The notes under the pieces were generated by a model. The model did not search any database. It had not been told where the DNA came from and worked only from the letters and a program-made list of their open reading frames with translations. DNA of 42,739 nucleotides. Source: an uncultured Murdochiella sp. Lineage in GTDB: Bacteria; Bacillota; Clostridia; Tissierellales; Peptoniphilaceae. The translations under genes were made by a program, and so were the position numbers. This document shows, one piece after another, positions 1-7,777 of this stretch. Numbering within the stretch: position 1 is the stretch's first letter; the number at the start of each line of letters is the position of its first letter. The stretch is taken from NCBI RefSeq assembly GCF_902488755.1, contig NZ_CABTXF010000007.1:1-42739 (forward strand). Reading direction: 5' to 3'.

Positions 1-501
1 ACTTTCTTTTTTTATTGAAAGGTCTTTAATACCTAACAAAAAAAATCCCCCCCGCCAACAGTTTTTTGGGCGCCGCACCACTTTTTTCTCTCTGCTATAT
101 TAGTGCGATCCGATAGCTTACCGCACCTCGCTTGCCCCAAGCGCATCACATTTTCAGCACCGCACCTCGCTTACCCCAAAGCGCATCGCATTTCCAATAA
201 CGCTCTTCCTTACGACACCGACATCCATAGAAAAGAATTACGGCACATTCATCTCCAAAAGAGGATTATGACATTGCCATCCATAGAAAAACCTTACGGT
301 ACAGGCATCTCCAGAAAAGGACGACTGCGCCATCTACAAAAAAAACGACGCGCCTTTCTACAGAAAAGAATAGGAGTATAGCAATAAAAAACGACAACGA
401 ACACTTGTCTGCGCGGTTTTCGTGCTATACTTAGGACGGTAGATTTCGCGTGCAGAGGATGCAGCACGCTTTGATTTCATTCATTTTTTTCGGAGGAACC
501 T
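1..501. other. Gene-free region upstream of rho with imperfect direct repeats
   Basis: I see no convincing gene here. A 92-codon open frame at 103-381 has no ribosome binding site and its composition follows the underlying DNA repeats. There is a direct repeat of about 34 bp (121-154 and 160-194, sharing CCGCACCTCGCTT and GCGCATC blocks). Looser repeats of a CATCCATAGAAAA-type word lie at about 221-235 and 279-291, with CATCTCCA words at about 249 and 306. A-, C- and T-homopolymer runs occupy the first 70 bases. The right end carries the rho promoter and leader. Confidence 0.6.
405..431 (+). promoter_or_regulatory. Candidate extended -10 promoter for rho
   Basis: TATACT at 426-431 is preceded by TGC at 423-425, giving an extended -10 element. 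A weak TTGTCT lies at 405-410, only 15 bp upstream, so the extended -10 probably carries most of the recognition. The leader to the rho start is about 65 nt. Confidence 0.5.
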
Positions 502-2496
502 TTGGATCACTATTATTCGATGAAGAGAACAGAGTTGAAGGAGCTGGCGGAAGCGCGTGGCTTAAAAAGGGTGTATACTTTTCGCAAGATTGATTTGATT
601 TCCTGGCTTCAAGAACAGGATGAGCACAACACAGAGACAAAAACGAGCCAACAGAAGTCAACCGTTGTGAAAAAACGCACGAGAAAGTCAGCCGATGCGA
701 CGGCAACGAAAGAAAAGCCCAAGAAAGAAAAGCCTACGAGGGAAAAGCGCACGAAGGAAAAGCTGACAAAGGAAAAGCCGACGAAAGAAGAGTCTCCGCA
801 GAAAAAGTCGACAAGGGAAAAGCGCACGTTAGAAAAACCCACGAAGAAGACAACGTCGGAAACGTCCCTGTTTTCGGGCGTAGAGGAAGAAGAAACGACG
901 AAAACAGCCTCATCGAAGAAGCGCACGGCACAAGAGCGATTGACGAAAAAGATCTCTGCGAGGACTTCGGATGGGGAAGAGATAATGCCCAAGACGGCAT
1001 TCATAGTAGAAGCGCCGTTCGAAACGGCATCTGCCGAAACGATGGAAACAGAAAAACCGACGGAAACAGAAGAACCGACGGAAACAGAAGAACCGACCAT
1101 CGAAACGATGTCGCCAGAAAGTACCTGTGCGGACGAGGCGACAGAGACTACGCAGTACATGGCGGAAGGAAACGGCAAGAAGCCACGTCGTGAGCTTCCT
1201 GCGGATACCGGCGTGTTGGAAGTCATGTCGGACGGGTACGGTTTTTTGCGCGGAGAAAAAGAGGATGGCACCCGTGCGGACTACTATGTGCCGGCGGTAC
1301 AAATCAAGCGCTTCAACTTGAAAAGCGGAGATATTATTGAAGGCATCGTTGGCGATGCCCATGATAAAGATAAATATGCGCCCATCATTTACATCAATGC
1401 GGTGAATGGAACCAGCCCGACGAGCTATGTTCGTCGCATGGAATTTGACGACCTTACGCCGATTTATCCTAACGAAAGACTGCGTCTGGAAACCGTGCCG
1501 GAAGGCATCTCCAATCGCATTGTCGATTTAGTTGCTCCGGTGGGACGCGGACAGCGTGGATTGATTGTATCGCCGCCAAAAGCCGGTAAAACGACGCTGC
1601 TCAAGTCGATTGCGCAAGCGATAGAACTCACCTATCCCGAAGTGTACTTGTTCATTTTGCTCATTGACGAGCGTCCCGAAGAAGTCACGGATTTTGAGCA
1701 GAGTGTCAATCGAATGCGTAAAGCGGACGATGCCATCCGTACAGAAGTGGTCGCCTCCACCTTTGATAAACAAGCGCAGAATCACACCCGTACCGCAGAA
1801 GAACTGCTGGATCGCGCAAAGCGCCTGGTGGAGAGCGGTCAGGACGTTATGATTCTGCTCGACTCCTTGACGCGCCTCTCGCGTGCATACAATATTACGA
1901 CGACGCCCTCCGGACGCACACTTTCCGGCGGATTGGATCCGGTGGCGCTGTATCCACCAAAAAAGTTTTTCGGCGCAGCGCGTAATATTCGGGATGCTGG
2001 AAGCCTGACCATACTGGCGACTTGTTTGAAAGACACCGGTTCACGGATGGACGACATGATTTATGAGGAATTTAAGGGAACGGGCAACATGGAAGTGCAT
2101 CTTTCCCGCAATCTCTCCGAAATGCGCATTTTCCCTGCCATTGATATTTTCTCTTCCGGCACACGTCGAGAAGATTTGCTGCTTACTAAAGAAGAGCAAA
2201 ATGCCATGGTGGAAGTGCGAAAACAAGGACGCAATGCGGACGAGACCGCTGTAATGGAACAGTTTGTACGCCTGATGAAAAACACGGAAACCAATGAAGA
2301 ATTTTGCCGTGTTATCCTTGGCAACTCGGCAGCGGCATCCGCTACGCGCAGACGCATAACACCGGCAACAAGACGACCGGCGCGGGAAGGCTTCAGTCGT
2401 GATGGAAGTCGGGAAGGCAATCCGCGTGATACAGCTTCACGGGAAGCAAATACCTTTTCACGCTCGATAACGTCCTCAGAAAGGGGAGAAGAATGA
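502..2496 (+). CDS. rho: Transcription termination factor Rho with a long charged insertion
   Basis: Hexameric RNA-dependent ATPase/translocase that terminates transcription. Residues 7-35 look like the Rho N-terminal SAP-like helix-loop-helix. Residues about 237-305 are the cold-shock-type RNA-binding domain (GYGFLR). The ATPase core has a Walker A motif SPPKAGKTT near 357-365, a Walker B VMILLDS near 449-455, and the family block FKGTGNMEVHLSRN. A TTG start at 502 is chosen because GGAGG (492-496) lies 5 nt upstream of it, whereas the first ATG (520) is 23 nt away. The odd part is residues about 40-230, a Lys/Glu/Thr-rich low-complexity insertion with repeated EKPTKEK-like and TETEEP units, which makes the protein 664 aa against the usual 420-450. 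A basic Ser/Arg-rich tail follows the core. The core identity is certain; a role for the insertion is inference only. Confidence 0.97.
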   Translation: MDHYYSMKRTELKELAEARGLKRVYTFRKIDLISWLQEQDEHNTETKTSQQKSTVVKKRTRKSADATATKEKPKKEKPTREKRTKEKLTKEKPTKEESPQKKSTREKRTLEKPTKKTTSETSLFSGVEEEETTKTASSKKRTAQERLTKKISARTSDGEEIMPKTAFIVEAPFETASAETMETEKPTETEEPTETEEPTIETMSPESTCADEATETTQYMAEGNGKKPRRELPADTGVLEVMSDGYGFLRGEKEDGTRADYYVPAVQIKRFNLKSGDIIEGIVGDAHDKDKYAPIIYINAVNGTSPTSYVRRMEFDDLTPIYPNERLRLETVPEGISNRIVDLVAPVGRGQRGLIVSPPKAGKTTLLKSIAQAIELTYPEVYLFILLIDERPEEVTDFEQSVNRMRKADDAIRTEVVASTFDKQAQNHTRTAEELLDRAKRLVESGQDVMILLDSLTRLSRAYNITTTPSGRTLSGGLDPVALYPPKKFFGAARNIRDAGSLTILATCLKDTGSRMDDMIYEEFKGTGNMEVHLSRNLSEMRIFPAIDIFSSGTRREDLLLTKEEQNAMVEVRKQGRNADETAVMEQFVRLMKNTETNEEFCRVILGNSAAASATRRRITPATRRPAREGFSRDGSREGNPRDTASREANTFSRSITSSERGEE

Positions 2497-2915
2497 AAAA
2501 ACGGTTCATTGGTCTCACTTTACTGGCACTTACGGTACTTCTTTCCTCCTGCGGTACAGAAAAAACACGTAAAGCAGGCACGTATGAAGCGACCGGACAG
2601 GGAAATGCAAAAGAAACGCCCATTCGGTTATCAGTCACTATTGATGAAAGTGGCAAAATCTATGAGATGAAGATTCTGGAGCATCAGGAGACGCCGCAAA
2701 TTGGCGGAAAAGCGCTGGATAAACTCGTAGAGCAGGCGACGAAAGAAAATACGGCGGAGGTGGACACCATCTCCGGTGCGACGCGAACCAGTGAAGGATT
2801 TCGCGATGCGCTGCGCGCGGCGCTTGCCCAAGCCACAGGAGAAGAATCCATAAAACAGGACGATGCCTCACAACCCTCAGCGAAAGAAACAAGCCAAACC
2901 AGTGCGCAGGAATGA
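2493..2915 (+). CDS. FMN-binding domain lipoprotein
   Basis: A 140-aa small exported protein. A lipoprotein signal peptide ends in the lipobox LSSC (Cys20 is the predicted lipidated residue), so it should sit on the outer face of the membrane. Residues 25-112 match the FMN-binding domain found in RnfG/NqrC and in stand-alone lipoproteins, with the block SGATRTS at 94-100; Thr97 or Thr99 is the candidate site for covalent flavin attachment. The C-terminal 25 residues are a Ser/Gln/Glu-rich tail. The ATG overlaps the rho stop codon by 4 bases (ATGA), implying translational coupling. Its role is probably extracytoplasmic electron transfer, by analogy with flavinylated lipoproteins; no partner is in the window. 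Confidence 0.85.
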   Translation: MKKRFIGLTLLALTVLLSSCGTEKTRKAGTYEATGQGNAKETPIRLSVTIDESGKIYEMKILEHQETPQIGGKALDKLVEQATKENTAEVDTISGATRTSEGFRDALRAALAQATGEESIKQDDASQPSAKETSQTSAQE

Positions 2916-3003
2916 CCGGTAGGTGAGCAAAGAGTTGGACAGCGTATACAGCAGGATTTTTGCCGATACGGATAGTCAATCTGTCGGGGAAAAGGAAGAA
3001 ATG

Positions 3004-3032
3004 TTGAACTATCCCGTTTTTCGCATTATAAT
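3004..3032 (+). promoter_or_regulatory. SigA-type promoter for rplY
   Basis: TTGAAC at 3004-3009, a 17-bp spacer, and a perfect TATAAT at 3027-3032. It lies 34 bp before the rplY start. This is one of the best promoter matches in the window. Confidence 0.85.
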
Positions 3033-3065
3033 GACGCTATATGTGTAGTATTTTAAGGAGGAAGC

Positions 3066-3713
3066 ATGACGGAATATAAATTAAACGCGACGAAGCGTGA
3101 AGGATCCGGTAAAAACCGGGTGGATAAATTACGCGCGGCGGGGGAAATCCCGGCGGTCATTTACCAAAAAGGGGAAGAAAATGAGCTGGTTCAGGTGAAA
3201 GACCTGGAATTTGCTCATGTTTATAGCAAAGCGGGTACGTCCAGTTTGGTCGATTTGGCGCTCAATGGCGCGACCAAAAAAGTGCTGATTAAAGAAGTAC
3301 AAAGACATCCGTATCGCAACGAAGTGCTGCATGTGGACTTTCAGGGGGTTCGCATGGATGAAGCGGTTCGCCTGATGGTACCGGTCGTATTGCTTCACCG
3401 CGATGAAATTCGCGTCCAGCCTTCTATCTTGCTGCAGATGATCGATGAAATTGAAATCGAGTGCTTGCCGGGCGATATTCCGGCACAGGCCGAAGTCGAT
3501 GTCGAGAACATGCAAATTGGCGACGTGATTACTGTAGCAGATTTGGATGTGGCAAAGAACGACAAAGTAAACGTACTTATCGACGAGAGCGAGCCGGTAG
3601 CCTCCCTCAGCGAGCCGCAGGAAGAAACAGCAGCGGAAGAAGAGGAAGAATCCACCGATGCGGCGGATGTTCCGGTTGTCGGTGAAGAAGAGAAAGAAGC
3701 CGAAGAAGAATAA
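3066..3713 (+). CDS. rplY: 50S ribosomal protein L25 (CTC/TL5 two-domain type)
   Basis: Ribosomal protein that binds 5S rRNA in the large subunit. Residues 1-95 are the L25 beta-barrel domain, beginning with the typical KREGSGKNRVDKLRAAG-like block. Residues 96-180 are the C-terminal TL5 domain found in the general-stress CTC forms of Gram-positive bacteria. The last 30 or so residues are a strongly acidic Glu-rich tail, common in this family. The start is supported by AAGGAGG at 3055-3061. Length (215 aa) is normal. The gene is driven by its own strong promoter and followed by a hairpin and an intrinsic terminator. Confidence 0.95.
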   Translation: MTEYKLNATKREGSGKNRVDKLRAAGEIPAVIYQKGEENELVQVKDLEFAHVYSKAGTSSLVDLALNGATKKVLIKEVQRHPYRNEVLHVDFQGVRMDEAVRLMVPVVLLHRDEIRVQPSILLQMIDEIEIECLPGDIPAQAEVDVENMQIGDVITVADLDVAKNDKVNVLIDESEPVASLSEPQEETAAEEEEESTDAADVPVVGEEEKEAEEE

Positions 3714-3730
3714 TCGGTGCATTACGATGA

Positions 3731-3778
3731 ATCGGTCAACCAAGAGCAATTGGTTGATAAAGAATAAGCAGAACCGAT
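3731..3778 (+). promoter_or_regulatory. Nested inverted repeat between rplY and the desulfurase gene
   Basis: CAACCAA (3737-3743) and TTGGTTG (3750-3756) form a perfect 7-bp stem with a 6-nt loop. Immediately outside, ATCGGT (3731-3736) can pair with ACCGAT (3773-3778) if the 16 nt between are looped out. The element sits directly before the terminator at 3792, so an RNA structural or attenuation role is possible; no ligand class is recognised. Confidence 0.4.
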
Positions 3779-3791
3779 GGACAGGAAGCGG

Positions 3792-3819
3792 ACGGAGGCG
3801 GGCAATCGCCTCCGTTTTT
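3792..3819 (+). terminator. Intrinsic terminator after rplY
   Basis: Perfect 9-bp stem ACGGAGGCG (3792-3800) with CGCCTCCGT (3807-3815), 6-nt loop, followed by five T residues ending at 3819. It lies only 22 bp before the next start codon. Confidence 0.85.
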
Positions 3820-3841
3820 CTATGGGCGCGAAAGGATAATC

Positions 3842-5026
3842 ATGAGCCGAGAACAGAGCAGACCTTCCATATATATGGATTACGCAGCGACTACTCCCAT
3901 GGCAGAAGAGGTGGTGCAGGCGATGTTCCCCTATTTTGGAGAGCGTTTCGCCAACCCCAGCAGTACGCACCCCATGGGAGGCGCGATCCAATGGGATACG
4001 GTCAAAGCACGGGAACAACTGGCATTTCTCTTTAACGTAGAACCGAGGGAATTGATACTGACTTCCGGCGCAACCGAGGCAAACAATCAGGCAATTTGGA
4101 CGGGACTGGGTTACGCCAAAACCGTTCTTTCGCCTACCCAAACACCGCATATTATTGCTACGGAAATGGAACACGAAGCGATTCTTGCGCCTCTCCGTTT
4201 TCTGGAGAAACAGAAACTGGCGAAGGTTACGCTTTTGCATCCGGGTTCCTCTGGGGTGATTACGCCTGCTGCGTTAGAAGAAGCACTGCATCCCGAAACG
4301 GTTTTGGTTTCCATCATGGCGGTGAACAATGAAGTGGGTACGATTCAGCCCATTGCCGAATTAGCCGAGACCCTCCGCAATTGGTCGGGAAAAAGGCGCA
4401 TTCTTTTTCACACCGATGCCGTTCAAGCGGCAGGGCATCTTGCCATCGATGCGAAACAATGGGATGTGGATATGCTGTCGATTTCGGCGCATAAATTCGG
4501 CGGTCCGAAAGGCGTAGGCTTGTTGATTGTCCGTCAACCAGTTCTTCCGACGCCCATTTTGCGTGGGGGAGCACAGGAGCGCGGATTGCGTGCAGGTACG
4601 ACGAATGTTGCCGGTCTCATTGGTATGGCAAAAGCCTTGGAAATCAGCCGCCTTCATCGTCGTGAAGAAGAAGCGCGCCTTCACACGCTGGGTAGTGCTC
4701 TGGCAGAAGGGCTCACGTCCATTGCCGGCGTGACGCGGACGGTTCCTTCAGAAAACTGTCTGCCGAGCATTGTCCATGTGACCGTTTCGGGTTTTTCACA
4801 GGATGTTTTGCTTGCTCAATTGGGGAGACGTGGCATCTCGGTTTCTTCCGGCTCAGCTTGTCAGGCAGGGGCGAACGTCGAAAGCCATGTGCTTCCCGCT
4901 CTGGACGTAGCGCCTGCGCTTCGCCGCAGCGCCTTACGGTTTTCCCTTGGCGCAAAAACCACGAGGGAAGAAGTCGAATACGTAGTAGAAGCGCTTCGTG
5001 CGTGCTGTACAAGGAGAGAGGCATGA
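3842..5026 (+). CDS. Cysteine desulfurase (IscS/NifS family)
   Basis: PLP-dependent enzyme that removes sulfur from cysteine and carries it as a persulfide. The internal-aldimine lysine is in SAHKFGG (Lys218). The persulfide Cys340 lies in the mobile loop SSGSACQAG, the group I (IscS/NifS) arrangement. The phosphate-binding TSGATEANN block is near residue 79, and HTDAVQAAG is also present. Length 394 aa is normal. It ends overlapping mnmA by 4 bases, so its main job here is probably to supply sulfur for tRNA thiolation. RBS AAAGGA (3831-3836) lies 5 nt before the ATG. No promoter was found between the upstream terminator and the start, so expression may depend on readthrough or a promoter in the rplY 3' region. 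Confidence 0.93.
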   Translation: MSREQSRPSIYMDYAATTPMAEEVVQAMFPYFGERFANPSSTHPMGGAIQWDTVKAREQLAFLFNVEPRELILTSGATEANNQAIWTGLGYAKTVLSPTQTPHIIATEMEHEAILAPLRFLEKQKLAKVTLLHPGSSGVITPAALEEALHPETVLVSIMAVNNEVGTIQPIAELAETLRNWSGKRRILFHTDAVQAAGHLAIDAKQWDVDMLSISAHKFGGPKGVGLLIVRQPVLPTPILRGGAQERGLRAGTTNVAGLIGMAKALEISRLHRREEEARLHTLGSALAEGLTSIAGVTRTVPSENCLPSIVHVTVSGFSQDVLLAQLGRRGISVSSGSACQAGANVESHVLPALDVAPALRRSALRFSLGAKTTREEVEYVVEALRACCTRREA

Positions 5027-6201
5027 AAAAGCGTGTTTTGGTCGCGATGAGCGGTGGAGTCGATTCCAGCGTGGCGGCGGTACTGTTGCAGGAAGCAGGC
5101 TACGAATGCGTGGGCGTAACCATGCGCCTCTATGAAAATGAGCTGGTAGCGTATTCCGGTCATACCTGTTGTAGTCTGGACGACGTAGAAGACGCCCGCC
5201 ATGTCGCGCATACCTTGGGGATGGAATACTACGTTTTTGATTTTTCTCCGGAATTTGAGGAGAAGGTCATTCAGAAATTCGTTCGGTATTATGAACGGGG
5301 ATGGACGCCGAATCCCTGCATCGACTGCAACCGCTATCTCAAATTTGATCATCTTCTCAAACGCGCCCGTGAGCTCGATTGTGAAGCGGTGGCAACAGGC
5401 CATTATGCGCGCGTGGTGAAAGACAACGGCGTTTATCGCCTGAAACGCGGCGTGGATACCCATAAAGATCAAAGTTATGCGCTATATTCCTTCGATTCGG
5501 ATACGTTGGCGCATACGTTGCTGCCGGTGGGGGTATATGAAAAGCAACGTGTACGGGAGATTGCCGAATCGCATGGCTTAATCAATGCACGCAAACACGA
5601 CTCCCAGGATATTTGTTTCGTGCCGGACGGAGATTATGTCTCTTTTCTTTCCCGTTATACTGGCGAGACGTATGCCGAAGGCAATTTAGTGAATACCGAG
5701 GGAAAGGTCATCGGCAAACATCACGGTGCGATTGGGTATACCATCGGTCAGCGACGCGGTTTGGGCATTGCAGCAAAAGAACCGCTATACGTGGTCGATA
5801 AGGAGATGAGCAAGAATCTTGTGCGCGTTGGCACAAAGGAGCATTTGCTGGCGAAAGGGCTTCTTGCGATGGATTGGAACTGGATTGGCGAAGTGCCGAA
5901 AGAACCGATTCGCGCTACGGTAAAAATTCGCTATAACGCAAAAGACCAGCCGGCGACCTTGCGTGTGCTTTCTATGGACGAGGCGGCGAAAAGCGATGTC
6001 TCTTTGGATGACCTTGCCGTATTGCGCACGAAGGAGATAGCTTGTGAGGAAACGGCGGAACGTGTCGTAGAGGTTCTTTTCGATGAACCGCAGCGTGCCA
6101 TTGCACCCGGACAGGCAGCGGTGGCATATCAAGGGGATACGGTACTGGGCGGAGGAACCATTGTCAAGGTTCTTTCCCCTTTGACGCATTGCATGGAGTA
6201 A
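5023..6201 (+). CDS. mnmA: tRNA-specific 2-thiouridylase MnmA
   Basis: Forms 2-thiouridine at wobble U34 of Lys, Glu and Gln tRNAs, using ATP and sulfur from the desulfurase. Residues 8-15 are the PP-loop SGGVDSSV. The two catalytic cysteines are Cys99 (in TPNPCIDCN) and Cys198 (in SQDICFVPDG). The C-terminal part (about 285-390) matches the central and beta-barrel domains. The frame is open further upstream to 4858, but the ATG at 5023 is chosen: it has AAGGAG at 5011-5016, it starts directly with the conserved MKKRVLVAMSGG block, and it overlaps the desulfurase stop as ATGA. The 392-aa length is slightly above the usual 360, from extra residues near the C-terminus. Confidence 0.96.
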   Translation: MKKRVLVAMSGGVDSSVAAVLLQEAGYECVGVTMRLYENELVAYSGHTCCSLDDVEDARHVAHTLGMEYYVFDFSPEFEEKVIQKFVRYYERGWTPNPCIDCNRYLKFDHLLKRARELDCEAVATGHYARVVKDNGVYRLKRGVDTHKDQSYALYSFDSDTLAHTLLPVGVYEKQRVREIAESHGLINARKHDSQDICFVPDGDYVSFLSRYTGETYAEGNLVNTEGKVIGKHHGAIGYTIGQRRGLGIAAKEPLYVVDKEMSKNLVRVGTKEHLLAKGLLAMDWNWIGEVPKEPIRATVKIRYNAKDQPATLRVLSMDEAAKSDVSLDDLAVLRTKEIACEETAERVVEVLFDEPQRAIAPGQAAVAYQGDTVLGGGTIVKVLSPLTHCME

Positions 6202-6234
6202 ACGAAGCAGAAACGACAGGATAAGGAGGATGCT

Positions 6235-6960
6235 ATGCAGGTCATTAAAACCAAAGAGTATGCCGAAATGAGTCATGTTGCCGGTGTCATTGCAGAAGGG
6301 CTGATTCGCCAAAAGCCGAATGCGGTGTTAGGACTGGCGACGGGCTCTACGCCACTTGGTTTATACGCGCATCTTGTGAAAGCTCATCAGCAGCATGGTC
6401 TGGATTTCCGGCACGTGACGACTTTTAATTTGGACGAATATTTGGATCTGCCGAAAGAGCATCCGCAAAGCTACCATACGTTCATGGAAGAGAACCTCTT
6501 TCAGCATGTCAATATTTCTCCGGAACACATTCATTTTCCCGACGAGGACTATGACGCAATAGAGGAAAATGCCGAAGCCTACGATGCACGCATTCATCGT
6601 GCTGGCGGTATCGATTTGCAGGTCTTGGGCATTGGACGCAATGGACATATTGCCTTCAATGAACCGGCAGAAGAGCTTGCCTTTTTCACGTCGAGGGTGA
6701 CGCTGACACCGTCCACGCGCGAAGCGAATGCGCGATTCTTCTCTTCGGTAGAGGAAGTGCCGACGCACGCGGTTTCCAGTGGTATGGGAACTATTTTACA
6801 GGCGCGTCATCTTTTGATTTTGGCGAATGGTGAAGATAAGCGCGACGCCGTTTCCCGTCTGCTGGATGGGCATACCCTAACGACCGACTGTCCGGTCACC
6901 TTTGCCCTTATGCATCCACACGTGACGCTTATTGTCGATGAAGCCGCCGCAGGCTGCTGA
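6235..6960 (+). CDS. nagB: Glucosamine-6-phosphate deaminase
   Basis: Converts glucosamine-6-phosphate to fructose-6-phosphate and ammonia in amino-sugar catabolism, in the cytoplasm. Diagnostic blocks are GLATGSTPLGLY (phosphate binding, near residue 34), FNLDEYLDL (catalytic Asp region near 65-72), and GIGRNGHIAFNEP (near 130-142, catalytic His). Length 241 aa is typical of the short Firmicutes NagB. AAGGAGG at 6223-6229 supports the ATG. It follows mnmA by 33 bp and is probably cotranscribed with it. No nagA is present, so the gene may balance amino-sugar flux that also feeds UDP-GlcNAc for the downstream polysaccharide locus; that link is inference. Confidence 0.95.
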   Translation: MQVIKTKEYAEMSHVAGVIAEGLIRQKPNAVLGLATGSTPLGLYAHLVKAHQQHGLDFRHVTTFNLDEYLDLPKEHPQSYHTFMEENLFQHVNISPEHIHFPDEDYDAIEENAEAYDARIHRAGGIDLQVLGIGRNGHIAFNEPAEELAFFTSRVTLTPSTREANARFFSSVEEVPTHAVSSGMGTILQARHLLILANGEDKRDAVSRLLDGHTLTTDCPVTFALMHPHVTLIVDEAAAGC

Positions 6961-7032
6961 TTTTGACAGGGAGAGGAGAGAAACCCGTCTGCGAGAGAAA
7001 TTTGCCAGGCGGAAAAGAAGAAGGAGGAACCG

Positions 7033-7587
7033 ATGAATCGAACAACGAATCGCCCGAACCGGCGTTGGCAACAAATTGTCCGCAGTATCCCGAATCGTGC
7101 TAAGGAAGAGGAACGGCATCAGGATCTGATGCGTTTTCATGCGGAAGTGCGCGATGAGAAGGTCTGGCTTGCCGACCGTCTGGATGAAGTGGACGCGCTT
7201 ATCGCGGCATTGCGTCGCGAGGTAGAGAGTCTACAGGAAAGTCTGGATCGTCCGCGTCGGGGAGATCTTTCGCATTTGTCCCCTCTGACCCATGCCGGAA
7301 GGCAACGTTTATTGCACAAGCGGATGCTCCGTCATTCGGCAAAGCTGGAAGCCGTGTTAGGGGAAATCCATCGGCATCCCGTCTTTCGTGACCTCGTTTC
7401 CGACATGGGCGAGTGGGAAATTCCGGAAGCGACGCTTCCCGACGAAGAGGATAACGCCTATACCGTATCGCGCACGATGATGCCATTGCTGGAACAGACC
7501 AATCGCCTTTTGGACGGTTTGTATCGTCTGCGTCGTCGCATGAGTCGCGAATTGCTTCGCCTCGCACGCACCGGGCAAGACGACTGA
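7033..7587 (+). CDS. Charged coiled-coil protein of unknown function
   Basis: A 184-aa protein that I do not recognise. It is rich in Arg, Glu and Leu. Residues about 20-75 and 150-182 are predicted by eye to form long amphipathic helices or coiled coils (heptad-like Leu/Ile spacing in DEVDALIAALRREVESLQ). There is no signal peptide or membrane segment, so it should be cytoplasmic. AAGGAGG at 7021-7027 ideally supports the ATG at 7033. It sits between nagB and htrA on the same strand, 72 bp from nagB. The strong ribosome binding site and codon use like its neighbours argue that it is real, but no function can be assigned. Confidence 0.75.
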   Translation: MNRTTNRPNRRWQQIVRSIPNRAKEEERHQDLMRFHAEVRDEKVWLADRLDEVDALIAALRREVESLQESLDRPRRGDLSHLSPLTHAGRQRLLHKRMLRHSAKLEAVLGEIHRHPVFRDLVSDMGEWEIPEATLPDEEDNAYTVSRTMMPLLEQTNRLLDGLYRLRRRMSRELLRLARTGQDD

Positions 7588-7777
7588 AGGACCGCACGAG
7601 TCTTTACCACCCTCATTCCGCCTGGTGCACCGGACAAAACGACGAAGTTATGTAGTGATTATGGAACATATTTTCTTCAAAGCCCTCCGTTACGCTACCA
7701 AACAAACAGGAAAAGCGAAGGGAAGGAAGAGGAAAGGCAAAGCCTTCCGCTGCCCACCGCAATAGAAGGAGGACACC

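Noticed and set aside
103..381. 92-codon open frame upstream of rho
   Set aside because: No ribosome binding site; the sequence is a product of the direct repeats and has no family resemblance.
609..1271. 220-codon - strand open frame opposite the rho insertion, rich in Ser, Phe and Val
   Set aside because: It mirrors the low-complexity Lys/Glu/Thr tract of rho and has no start signals.
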